Below, piece by piece: positions 1 through 6,177 of a DNA stretch of 7,721 bases. A model generated the notes under the pieces. It was not told the DNA's origin. It saw only the letters and a program-made list of their open reading frames with translations, and ran no database searches. The stretch lies in contig CANRMO010000112.1 in NCBI GenBank assembly GCA_947631755.1, positions 1 through 7,721 on the forward strand. Direction: 5' to 3'. The position numbers and the translations under genes are program-made. Within the stretch, counting starts at the first letter, position 1, and each line of letters opens with the position of its first letter. Origin of the DNA: an uncultured Lachnospiraceae bacterium (GTDB lineage: Bacteria; Bacillota; Clostridia; Lachnospirales; Lachnospiraceae).

Positions 1-2324
1 CCCTGAACTGGACAAATGCCAAACCAGACTGGCTCACATGCGAACATAACACCCCCGAAGATAAAACCGGATATTACATGGAGAGTTACTCCTTTACTGC
101 CACTGATGTGCCGGCGGGCAGCCATGAGATAGAATTTACAGTGTCTGACAGTATCGGCACCACAGTAACCGTAAAGCGGACGATTCTGGCGGCATCGGAT
201 GACGCCATTCTCGTAACACAGACAGCAGATAAGATTAAGGCAGACGGCGACTTTATCTACTCCGCAGAAATTGCCTCTGTCACCGGCGGCCTTGGGGGAA
301 ACAGTATGTCCTGGAACTCCTATGGCGTAAAAGCAGATCCCATAGAAAATGACAAAAATAATCTGAACTGGTCCTTTATTGTCTCGGATGAATCGTATCA
401 AATTCTTACGGTAAACGGCGAGGTCGTGGAAGAACAGACCTATACAGTTACGATATATGTGGCCGGCGACAGCGTTTCTTCCAAAGATCCCGACCTGGAG
501 GCGGTTGATCCATCTCTCAAAAAAACCATCTATGTGACGGTCACTCCCGCCCTCACAACGATCGTGAGCGGTATGGTACGGCGAAACGATGGCACCTCAA
601 TAGCCGAACTGGATCCCACTGTCTGCTTCACAAATAAAGCGACAAAACAGGAATATGTGGCGCAGTATATAACGGATGGAAACTACCGCATCTCCCTGGC
701 AGAAGGTACCTATGAGGGCCGTGCAAGTGTTAGCGTGGCCGGGAAAATCTATAATTTCTATCTTTCAGAACCACTGGTAATCACAGGGGAGAGCAGAGAG
801 TTAGGGGGCATCGATTTCCTCTGTGACATGGAGGCGAGAAGCGTTGACGTAACGGATCTGAAAAACGGAGCATCTTTTACAGAGATGCCGCCTGCCTATA
901 AGGACGGCGTGCGAATCGCCATCACCCCCCGGAACTGGTATGACGAAAACGGCAGCTATATGGGATACCGGCATGCACTGAATCTGATGCCCGGAGAATA
1001 TGACCTCCACTGTGATAAAGTTCTTGTGTTTGTGGGCGAGAACGCAGAGGCAAGTTACCTGTACACAGCCACCGCCCACATCATAGTGGATAAGGACAGC
1101 ACAGAAGTAAATGCTGTCTACACGATGTATGACTGGGACAGCCGGAGCAGTGAGACGATCGATATCGGGACAGGGCAGACAGAGGGCAGTACAATAATAT
1201 CCCCCACACAAAAACAGTATGTAACAAAACTAACGGTGGCAGAGGCCGGCATGTACGAGATCTACACCACCCACGATACAACAAACGGACAATACGACAA
1301 CACCCACCATCAGGACGGCATCGGAGTATTCACTGCCGACGGTTCCAGTGTGTGGATGCCGGATGGTACCGAAAACCACGCAACGATAAAATTGGAGCCG
1401 GGCCTCTATTATATCAGCCTGGATAGCCTGTGCGGAGAAACTTTCGCTCTGTATGTAAAAGCAATGGCCCCTCAAAAAATATCTGGCCAGATTAAAGATA
1501 TAGACGGCAATCCGATCACCTTTACGGACGCTCTCCCTGTCATTACCTTTGGCCACGAATTAGGAGAGGGCGCCGCCGTGGTGGCAAAAGACGGCACCTA
1601 TACCGGAACCATTTACACCGCCCCTGGCCAATCCACCCAGTACGGCTCTCTGAAGATCAAAATGCCTGGGGCACTTTTAGATGAATATGTCAATTTCGAA
1701 GTAAAAACAGGTGAGAGCACTGTTGCAGACATCACATTCTGTGTGATTACTGTTCTTGTAGATCCCCGTTATAAAGATGGGTATACCTGTTCCTATGGAT
1801 CCTGGCATGAATTCGACGGCGCAGAACAGGCAGAGGGCAGTGTGATCTATAAGAAGCCGAATGATTGGGAGACCTGTGAACTGATGGCCAGGGTGACAGC
1901 CAAAGAACATTCCTCCGGCAAATCTACTGACATGGCCGCCTTTATCACTTTTGTAGCGGACTCCAATCAGACTGTGACCGCGGAGTTTAAAGACTGGCAG
2001 CCAGAGCAGGAAAATGTCACGGCAATCGAAATAAATAAGCAGACAGCAGAGATAACACCGAATCCCGACGAATATGGATTTGTGTCCGACTGGTACTGTT
2101 TTACAACAGGATCTGCGGGCGATTATCAGATCAGCATGTCCAATCCGGAGGGATGGTACTCTCTCTACAACCAGTACGGTGAGTACTGTTATCCAGAAAA
2201 AAGTCCAGATGATGACCTTTCTATTTCTAAGACATACCGGCTGGAGGCAGAAACTACCTATTATCTGCAAGTAAACGAGGAGGGGGCAGAACCTTATCAT
2301 CTAAAAGTTGAGACGATAGAATAA
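1..2324 (+). CDS. Large secreted multi-domain beta-rich protein, 3' part (5' end outside window)
   Basis: The reading frame is open from the left edge (first whole codon at base 3) to TAA at 2322-2324, giving 773 visible residues. The ATG at 78 has no convincing ribosome site and the frame continues before it, so this is a C-terminal fragment. Residues are counted from base 3. About 1-65 resemble an Ig/PKD-like strand region (VPAGSHEIEFTVSDSIG). About 66-185 are another beta-rich segment. Then a three-part module occurs twice (187-489 and 490-773). Each copy has a carboxypeptidase-regulatory-like fold beginning VSGMVRRNDG or ISGQIKDIDG, a beta segment ending in YDW or KDW, and a segment resembling a pre-peptidase C-terminal (PPC) domain. 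No LPXTG motif, C-terminal membrane segment or SLH domain is visible, so any anchor would have to lie upstream. Likely extracellular, binding or structural; no catalytic motif is seen. Exact function unknown. Confidence 0.85.
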   Translation, partial: LNWTNAKPDWLTCEHNTPEDKTGYYMESYSFTATDVPAGSHEIEFTVSDSIGTTVTVKRTILAASDDAILVTQTADKIKADGDFIYSAEIASVTGGLGGNSMSWNSYGVKADPIENDKNNLNWSFIVSDESYQILTVNGEVVEEQTYTVTIYVAGDSVSSKDPDLEAVDPSLKKTIYVTVTPALTTIVSGMVRRNDGTSIAELDPTVCFTNKATKQEYVAQYITDGNYRISLAEGTYEGRASVSVAGKIYNFYLSEPLVITGESRELGGIDFLCDMEARSVDVTDLKNGASFTEMPPAYKDGVRIAITPRNWYDENGSYMGYRHALNLMPGEYDLHCDKVLVFVGENAEASYLYTATAHIIVDKDSTEVNAVYTMYDWDSRSSETIDIGTGQTEGSTIISPTQKQYVTKLTVAEAGMYEIYTTHDTTNGQYDNTHHQDGIGVFTADGSSVWMPDGTENHATIKLEPGLYYISLDSLCGETFALYVKAMAPQKISGQIKDIDGNPITFTDALPVITFGHELGEGAAVVAKDGTYTGTIYTAPGQSTQYGSLKIKMPGALLDEYVNFEVKTGESTVADITFCVITVLVDPRYKDGYTCSYGSWHEFDGAEQAEGSVIYKKPNDWETCELMARVTAKEHSSGKSTDMAAFITFVADSNQTVTAEFKDWQPEQENVTAIEINKQTAEITPNPDEYGFVSDWYCFTTGSAGDYQISMSNPEGWYSLYNQYGEYCYPEKSPDDDLSISKTYRLEAETTYYLQVNEEGAEPYHLKVETIE

Positions 2325-2351
2325 AAACATAAGACAGCAAAAAATATAAAC

Positions 2352-2419
2352 GGGCCGAATCAGCGGGGAAGTTTTACACAGAAGTGTTACCCGCCCTGAT
2401 TCGGTCCATTTTTATTTTA
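2352..2419. terminator. Bidirectional intrinsic terminator between convergent genes
   Basis: The left arm 2352-2363 pairs with 2396-2407 (GGGCCGAATCAG with CTGATTCGGTCC, one G-T wobble). The stem continues as CGGG 2364-2367 with CCCG 2390-2393 across a two-base bulge. A small inner ACAC/GTGT hairpin sits in the loop (2376-2387). The plus side is followed by a T-rich run (2408-2419). On the minus side the hairpin is followed by the complement of the A-rich run at 2339-2350. It therefore suits both the secreted-protein gene and the DegV-like gene, which converge here. Confidence 0.85.
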
Positions 2420-2445
2420 GATGTTATTCTATACTGTCCGGCGCC

Positions 2446-3294
2446 TCAGGCCGTGCCGCAAGCGTAGGAGACGATCATGCCGCCCCGCTCCGCATAGTAG
2501 CTGCAAAGTCCCCTCGTCTCTGTGATGAAGACATCCACATGAGTCCATCTGGCCATAATCTCTCTTTTCAGACGCTCCGCCATCACTTTATTATGGCAGT
2601 GGCTGATATATATTTTCCCCTTTGTAAAGTGATTTGATGTTATCATATCCACAATAGAAGAAATTACGCTGTTTTTTCCCCGCTTCTTGCCCACAATCGC
2701 GATCCGCCCCTCTTTACTGGCGCGCCCGATCGCCCAGATATCGAGTTTCCCGGCGATAAACCCGGACAGCTTGCTCATTCTTCCATTTTTAATGAGATTC
2801 GTAAAGGAGGACAGGGCAAACACCGTCTTTATCTCCTCTGTATATCCCTGCATATAGTCAACAATCTCCTCAAACTGGTCTCCCCGCTCGATCAGTTCAA
2901 TGAGTTTCTCCGCCAGGATACTCAGTCCCGAACCGGCCGATTTTGAGTTGAGTATATAGATTTTTTTATCGGGGTACTCCTCCAGCACCATCTGCCTCGC
3001 CGCCAGTGCACTGCTGTAGCTCCCGGAAAGCGCCTCCGATATCGTGATGGCAATTGTCTGCTCCGCTTCCATAAACGCCTCCTGCCACGCCCCCGGAGAA
3101 GGGCAGGAGGTCTGTCCGGCCGTCGGACAATTCTCCATCGCTTCCACAAGGGATATCGTGTCCAGATTTTCGTCATCCGTGTATTCCCGCCCCCCGACGC
3201 GGATATGGAATGGAATCGTCCGCACAATTATAGTTTCATTTTTTATGTCCCTGAATAAATGATCACAACTGGAATCCGTCGCTATCGTCCACAT
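2446..3294 (-). CDS. DegV family (FakB-like) fatty-acid-binding protein, divergent
   Basis: This 282-residue protein has the usual DegV length and N-terminus (MWTIATDSSCD). Family landmarks are visible in order: TSCPSPG at 62-68 (usual TSQPSPG), SGSYSSA at 90-96, NSKSAGSG at 116-123, and a NGRMS motif with Arg172. DegV proteins bind a fatty acid between two domains. Those that act as FakB present it to the kinase FakA, making acyl-phosphate for phospholipid synthesis. That role is known for the family and only inferred here. The C-terminus departs from the common HTGPG-type motif, reading YYAERGG at 266-272, so the usual histidine appears to be replaced. No FakA gene is in view. The ATG start is set by a GAGGTGG ribosome site at 3301-3307, six bases upstream. 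The lipoprotein gene lies 110 bases upstream on the same strand with no clear terminator between, so some co-transcription is possible. Confidence 0.9.
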   Translation of the reverse strand: MWTIATDSSCDHLFRDIKNETIIVRTIPFHIRVGGREYTDDENLDTISLVEAMENCPTAGQTSCPSPGAWQEAFMEAEQTIAITISEALSGSYSSALAARQMVLEEYPDKKIYILNSKSAGSGLSILAEKLIELIERGDQFEEIVDYMQGYTEEIKTVFALSSFTNLIKNGRMSKLSGFIAGKLDIWAIGRASKEGRIAIVGKKRGKNSVISSIVDMITSNHFTKGKIYISHCHNKVMAERLKREIMARWTHVDVFITETRGLCSYYAERGGMIVSYACGTA

Positions 3295-3404
3295 AATACA
3301 CCACCTCGTCTTATGATGTATTAGTTTTTACAATATACCCGCCGGATTATGCAGTGATATTGACGTATGTCCGCGGGAGCAGCGCCGGTCCCATCTCTTC
3401 TCAA

Positions 3405-4895
3405 TCAACAGACAGGCTCCGAATACCCGGTCACTCCTCTCACGAACTGAAAAAGCTTCACATCTTTATCTCCCACTTCTCCAGCTCCTCCGTCTTTCAT
3501 ATTGTAATACATATACTTCCGCCCGGGCATATCATCTCCATATTCGTCCTTTTTATAATAATCAAACTCTCCGATCCAGAGTCCGCCCTCCAATAAACCT
3601 GTCATGTGCCCAGTCTTTACCCGCCAACATTCAATGCCATCATAATCTGAATAATAATACACTTCCGCATGTTCTTTCAGAAACTCTGACGGCCCGCCCT
3701 CATATGTCAGTCCGCTTCCGTCCATTCCCACACTGAGTACCATATAAAACTTCTCGTAATCATAACCGTCCTCTTCTTCTTCACCGTTCTCTGCCTTTCT
3801 GTCCCCGGAAATCTCCTGCTCCCCCCGCACCGTCAGATATAAGCGGCTGCCAGAGGTAAAAATCCCCTGTATATCATAATCCATCCCACTGTTTTCGGCA
3901 TCTGTCTGCCAGTGGGTGCTGATCATCTCCGCCACTTCTTCTACAGGAAAGAGCTCTTTTGTTTTCTTCTTTGCAAAGTCATAGCGGCAGACAGCATTCT
4001 CTCCCATATAGTACAACCCGCCGTCTGCGACAGCAGAGGGCGTCCCCAAATAACCAAAATCCTGGCCCATCTCCCAATAACTTGATATCCAGGTTTTGCC
4101 CCCGATCTTCTCTTTCTTCCAGTCAGACAGATGCACGAGAAACAATCCGTCCTCACTCCGGTAAAACAGGCAGTCATCATAAAACTGCCCGAGCCCATAT
4201 TCATCTGTCACCTGCACAACATCATTTTCCTTTTTCCCGCTGATGGCAGTCTTTTTCCTGGAATCGATATCATAGGCATACAACCGGCCATCATCGCTTG
4301 TATACACAACACTGTCATCACTGGCGTAATAAAAATCTCCCCACCAATGAACTTCTACAACTTTCTGCTTCTTATCAATGTCAATCTTCTCTCTATTTCC
4401 CTCTCGGATAATAGGAACCCGCCAGACCGCGCCGTCCTCGGACCAGTAATCACATGTATCACAGTAATACAGATAAGAATCCGAGACGTAGATCTGTCCG
4501 AAATATCCATTCTCTTCTGACCAGTCCCCCACCTTGTAGTACTTTTCCTTTGAGCCATCCAGCGGGTAAATGTACACACCATCATTCAGATCGGACACAT
4601 AGACACAGTTCTGGCTCGTGTAGCGGGTACCTCTCCGCCCGGCAAGAAATTTTTCTATCGGTCTGCCCACATCTGCCTTTCCAGCCCCGGATACCCCGCC
4701 AGAGGCACCTGTTCCCGATACCACATTACCCGATACCGCAATTCCTGACACAGCCCCACCGGTGGCCGATCCGCTCCCCGCTGTATTCCGTGAGCCGCAG
4801 CCTGTGCACATAACGGCCATTAACAGGCATGCTGCCGCAATACATATAGTCCCATATAATCTGGTCTTTTTATTCCACCTTTTGTTATTTTCCAC
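3405..4895 (-). CDS. Secreted lipoprotein with probable beta-propeller domain
   Basis: A 496-residue protein starting at GTG (4893-4895). The frame is open back to 5087, but that extension has no signal sequence and lies across a hairpin-rich intergenic element. Starting at the GTG gives a classic lipoprotein signal: basic residues (KRWNKK), a hydrophobic core at about 13-29, and lipobox CTGC with lipidated Cys33. Residues 36-72 form a Gly/Ser/Val linker with VSG repeated. Residues about 90-480 contain repeated short strands such as YLYYCD, FYYASDD, GRLYAYD, GGLYYMGE and EVYYYSD. This pattern is typical of beta-propeller proteins of the DUF5050 kind, but the exact family is my inference. An acidic EEEED stretch lies at 372-376. 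No enzyme motif is visible. It probably sits on the outer face of the cell membrane. No terminator follows it and no convincing promoter precedes it. Confidence 0.85.
   Translation of the reverse strand: MENNKRWNKKTRLYGTICIAAACLLMAVMCTGCGSRNTAGSGSATGGAVSGIAVSGNVVSGTGASGGVSGAGKADVGRPIEKFLAGRRGTRYTSQNCVYVSDLNDGVYIYPLDGSKEKYYKVGDWSEENGYFGQIYVSDSYLYYCDTCDYWSEDGAVWRVPIIREGNREKIDIDKKQKVVEVHWWGDFYYASDDSVVYTSDDGRLYAYDIDSRKKTAISGKKENDVVQVTDEYGLGQFYDDCLFYRSEDGLFLVHLSDWKKEKIGGKTWISSYWEMGQDFGYLGTPSAVADGGLYYMGENAVCRYDFAKKKTKELFPVEEVAEMISTHWQTDAENSGMDYDIQGIFTSGSRLYLTVRGEQEISGDRKAENGEEEEDGYDYEKFYMVLSVGMDGSGLTYEGGPSEFLKEHAEVYYYSDYDGIECWRVKTGHMTGLLEGGLWIGEFDYYKKDEYGDDMPGRKYMYYNMKDGGAGEVGDKDVKLFQFVRGVTGYSEPVC
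4680..4760 (-). repeat. VSG-type degenerate repeat in lipoprotein linker
   Basis: Residues 46-72 of the lipoprotein contain short units AVSG, IAVSG, NVVSG, TGASG and GVSG, just after the lipidated cysteine region. The units are similar rather than identical. The likely role is a flexible tether holding the propeller away from the membrane, which is an inference from position and composition. Confidence 0.7.
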
Positions 4896-4901
4896 ACGAA
4901 T

Positions 4902-4908
4902 CCCCTCT
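4902..4908 (-). promoter_or_regulatory. Ribosome binding site fixing the GTG start of the lipoprotein
   Basis: On the minus strand AGAGGGG stands six bases before GTG (4893-4895). It decides the start against the longer open frame to 5087, because translation from this GTG begins directly with the lipoprotein signal peptide. Confidence 0.75.
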
Positions 4909-4930
4909 TGCTTCTCCAAATTCCCCAAAA

Positions 4931-5047
4931 CCACGAGCGTCACGCTTCGCGAGACTGCTCGGTGTTCGCATAGCCAACGTAGTTGGCATTGGCGCTCGGA
5001 TCGTCTTGTGCAAGCACAGACATATCCTCGCTTTGCCTTCGCGCAAA
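4931..5047. repeat. Hairpin-rich structured intergenic element
   Basis: This gene-free stretch holds several inverted repeats packed together. They are CGAG/CTCG at 4950-4953 and 4958-4961; GCCAAC/GTTGGC at 4973-4978 and 4982-4987 with a 3-base loop; and GTCTtGTGC/GCACAGAC at 5003-5011 and 5014-5021. The last is flanked by GGAT/ATCC at 4998-5001 and 5024-5027. TTTGC/GCAAA lies at 5032-5036 and 5043-5047. An outer pair CGAGCG/CGCTCG (4934-4939 and 4993-4998) could enclose the left half. This density of stems is unlike the other spacers in the window. It could be a dispersed intergenic repeat of the REP or MITE type, or a structured leader of the lipoprotein mRNA. No transposase or target duplication is visible. 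Element boundaries are approximate. Confidence 0.5.
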
Positions 5048-5052
5048 ATATG

Positions 5053-5091
5053 AAAAAGCACTCTCCCAGCCGCACTGGGAAGAGCACCTTT
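5053..5091. terminator. Intrinsic terminator of the DUF6465-like gene
   Basis: Arms 5058-5069 and 5075-5087 form a stem (GCACTCTCCCAG with CTGGGAAGAGCAC, with minor mispairing). On the minus strand it lies just after the stop at 5113 and is followed by five T (complement of 5053-5057), giving a standard terminator. A short T run also follows on the plus strand. Confidence 0.8.
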
Positions 5092-5112
5092 TATATTTCC
5101 CTTGGTTTATTT

Positions 5113-5601
5113 TTACAGATCCACACCGCCGATGGCCTCATTCTTAAGTCCATCATTAATTACATAGTATGCTTTGCCTTCCTCCGGTTTCACATACAAT
5201 TTCATTCTCTTGATGGCAGATGCTTTCTTGCCGTCTGCCTCCCAGGCTGCAATTACTTTGCTTTTAATCTCTTTTTCAGGGTACTCGTTGCCTCTATACT
5301 GCACAAATACTTCTGCGTTTACCTCATCTGTCTTTTTAGCAGCCGCTGATTTCGGCGGTCTCCCCGGTGACCTTCTTGTTGTCGTCTTTTTCGTCGTCGT
5401 TTTCTTCTCCGGAGCTTTTTTGGCAGGCTCCTCTTTAGCGGCCACTTTTACTTCCGGCTTCTCAGTCTCTTCTACTGTCTCTGTTTTCACAGCTGCAGCT
5501 GCCGGTGCTTTCTTTACTGCTTCCTCTTTTACTGTCGTCTGTGTTGCCTTCTTGGCATCAGCCGCAGTCGACGTAACAGGCTTTTTAGTTCTCGGTGCCA
5601 T
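5113..5601 (-). CDS. DUF6465-like protein with Lys/Ala-rich, AT-hook-bearing N-terminus
   Basis: A 162-residue protein. The start is ATG at 5599-5601, because GGAGG lies six bases upstream; the ATG at 5622 would add seven residues without such a site. Residues 1-92 are low complexity, rich in Lys, Ala, Pro, Thr and Glu, recalling histone-H1-like tails. Residues 76-84 read RRSPGRPPK, an AT-hook-like motif with the GRP core flanked by basic residues. Residues about 97-162 form a compact domain (VFVQYRGNEYPEKEIK ... AYYVINDG) that I recognise as the DUF6465 type common in Lachnospiraceae; its role is unknown. The combination suggests binding to the minor groove of AT-rich DNA, perhaps as a nucleoid-associated protein, but this is inference. 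It has its own strong promoter and terminator, so it is a single-gene unit. It is divergent from the small acidic membrane protein gene. Confidence 0.88.
   Translation of the reverse strand: MAPRTKKPVTSTAADAKKATQTTVKEEAVKKAPAAAAVKTETVEETEKPEVKVAAKEEPAKKAPEKKTTTKKTTTRRSPGRPPKSAAAKKTDEVNAEVFVQYRGNEYPEKEIKSKVIAAWEADGKKASAIKRMKLYVKPEEGKAYYVINDGLKNEAIGGVDL
5350..5376 (-). other. AT-hook-like motif in the DUF6465-like protein
   Basis: Codons 76-84 encode RRSPGRPPK. The central GRP with basic neighbours matches the AT-hook core, which inserts into the minor groove of AT-rich DNA. Only one copy is present, lying between the low-complexity tail and the folded domain. Confidence 0.6.
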
Positions 5602-5607
5602 AATAAA

Positions 5608-5612
5608 CCTCC
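5608..5612 (-). promoter_or_regulatory. Ribosome binding site of the DUF6465-like gene
   Basis: GGAGG on the minus strand is six bases from ATG 5599-5601. It selects this start over the in-frame ATG at 5622. Confidence 0.85.
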
Positions 5613-5646
5613 ACGTTTTCAATATTATTTGTTATTTGATAATTAG

Positions 5647-5675
5647 ATTATACACCGTATGTCTCCTTTTTACAA
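5647..5675 (-). promoter_or_regulatory. Sigma-A-type promoter of the DUF6465-like gene
   Basis: On the minus strand the -35 box TTGTAA (5670-5675) is followed after exactly 17 bases by a perfect TATAAT (5647-5652). Transcription should start near 5640, giving a leader of roughly 40 bases before the ATG. The near-consensus boxes suggest high, housekeeping-type expression. Confidence 0.8.
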
Positions 5676-5711
5676 TAACGAAATCGCACAAAAAATAATA
5701 AATTATAAAAA

Positions 5712-5757
5712 ATAACAGGGCATATTTACCAAAAACCCTTTACTTTTTTTCTGTTAT
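5712..5757. repeat. Inverted repeat in the divergent promoter region
   Basis: ATAACAG (5712-5718) and CTGTTAT (5751-5757) are perfect 7-base inverted copies. The right copy falls inside the -35/-10 spacer of the plus-strand promoter. It could be an operator for a dimeric regulator or chance in AT-rich DNA. Confidence 0.35.
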
Positions 5758-5767
5758 CCCGTAAAAT
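5739..5767 (+). promoter_or_regulatory. Probable promoter of the small acidic membrane protein gene
   Basis: TTTACT (5739-5744) and TAAAAT (5762-5767) are separated by 17 bases, matching the sigma-A pattern at four and five of six positions. An alternative -10, TATAAA at 5772-5777, has a poorer -35. The leader would be about 50 bases. It is divergent from the promoter at 5647-5675. Confidence 0.5.
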
Positions 5768-5812
5768 AGTGTATAAATAAAAATGTATCGGGAACACTAC
5801 CCATACGATCAG

Positions 5813-5818
5813 AAAGGA
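5813..5818 (+). promoter_or_regulatory. Ribosome binding site of the small membrane protein gene
   Basis: AAAGGA lies nine bases before ATG 5828-5830. The in-frame ATG at 5783 has only AT-rich sequence before it, so the downstream start is chosen. Confidence 0.65.
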
Positions 5819-5827
5819 TGGAACAGT

Positions 5828-6094
5828 ATGAAAAAATTTCTCAAATTTCTTCTCGGCCTGGCAGCCGTTGGCGCTGTAGTAGGAGGAGTTTTATATTTCT
5901 TAAAAAATATTCTGATGAAAGATTATTTAGAAGATTACGACGACGATGATTTTGACAACGATCTCTATGAGGAAGATGACCAGAGAGATTATGTCACTCT
6001 CACGCCGGAAGAGGACAAAGAGAAAGAGACTGAGGCTTCCGAGCCGGATGAACTGATCCCGGATGACTCCGAAAAAGACAAAGAAGAATTTTGA
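5828..6094 (+). CDS. Small single-pass membrane protein with highly acidic cytoplasmic or surface tail
   Basis: An 88-residue protein. Residues 1-6 are basic (MKKFLK). Residues about 7-25 form one hydrophobic, Gly/Ala/Val-rich membrane segment. The remaining 63 residues are dominated by Asp and Glu (DDDDFDNDLYEEDD at 38-51, then EEDKEKETEASEPDE). No cysteine lipobox is present. The upstream in-frame ATG (5783) would add 15 residues before the hydrophobic segment but lacks a ribosome site. I do not recognise a named family. Small proteins of this layout are common near envelope genes of Clostridia, and which side of the membrane the tail faces cannot be told with confidence. It is transcribed divergently from the very basic DUF6465-like protein gene and ends at a strong terminator, so it appears to be a single-gene unit. 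Function unknown. Confidence 0.8.
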   Translation: MKKFLKFLLGLAAVGAVVGGVLYFLKNILMKDYLEDYDDDDFDNDLYEEDDQRDYVTLTPEEDKEKETEASEPDELIPDDSEKDKEEF

Positions 6095-6127
6095 TCTCCC
6101 GCATAAGATTATTTCAAAAAAATTATC

Positions 6128-6175
6128 AGACGCCCCTGTCAGGCAGAACGACCTGACAGGAGCGTCTTCTTTTTT
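6128..6175. terminator. Bidirectional intrinsic terminator between the small gene and pfkA
   Basis: Arms 6128-6143 and 6152-6167 form a 16-pair stem with an eight-base loop. On the plus strand there is one C-A mismatch; on the minus strand the same position is a G-T wobble, so the stem is unbroken. A T-rich run follows on plus (6168-6179), and an A-run at 6114-6120 gives a T-run on minus. It lies 11 bases past the pfkA stop. Confidence 0.9.
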
Positions 6176-6177
6176 CT

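Noticed and set aside
801..2300. Several minus-strand open frames within the secreted-protein gene
   Set aside because: They lie entirely inside a long continuous plus-strand frame with domain character, and lack ribosome sites and recognisable motifs.
3332..3360. Possible promoter for the degV-like gene (TATATT on the minus strand)
   Set aside because: The -10-like hexamer has no acceptable -35 at 16-18 bases (ATATCA at 17), so support is too weak to list.
4931..5047. CRISPR array or tRNA in the hairpin-rich spacer
   Set aside because: There are no regularly spaced identical repeats, and the stems do not form a cloverleaf with T-loop or anticodon features.
4896..5087. N-terminal extension of the lipoprotein frame back to an ATG at 5087
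   Set aside because: The extension runs through a terminator arm and the hairpin-rich spacer, is Cys/Arg-rich without domain character, and would bury the signal peptide. The GTG at 4893-4895 has a good ribosome site.
5174..5698. Plus-strand open frame opposite the DUF6465-like gene
   Set aside because: The Ala/Ser/Val/Phe-rich product is the antisense of Lys/Ala/Thr-rich codons, and the frame overlaps the minus-strand promoter. It is not a real hydrophobic protein.
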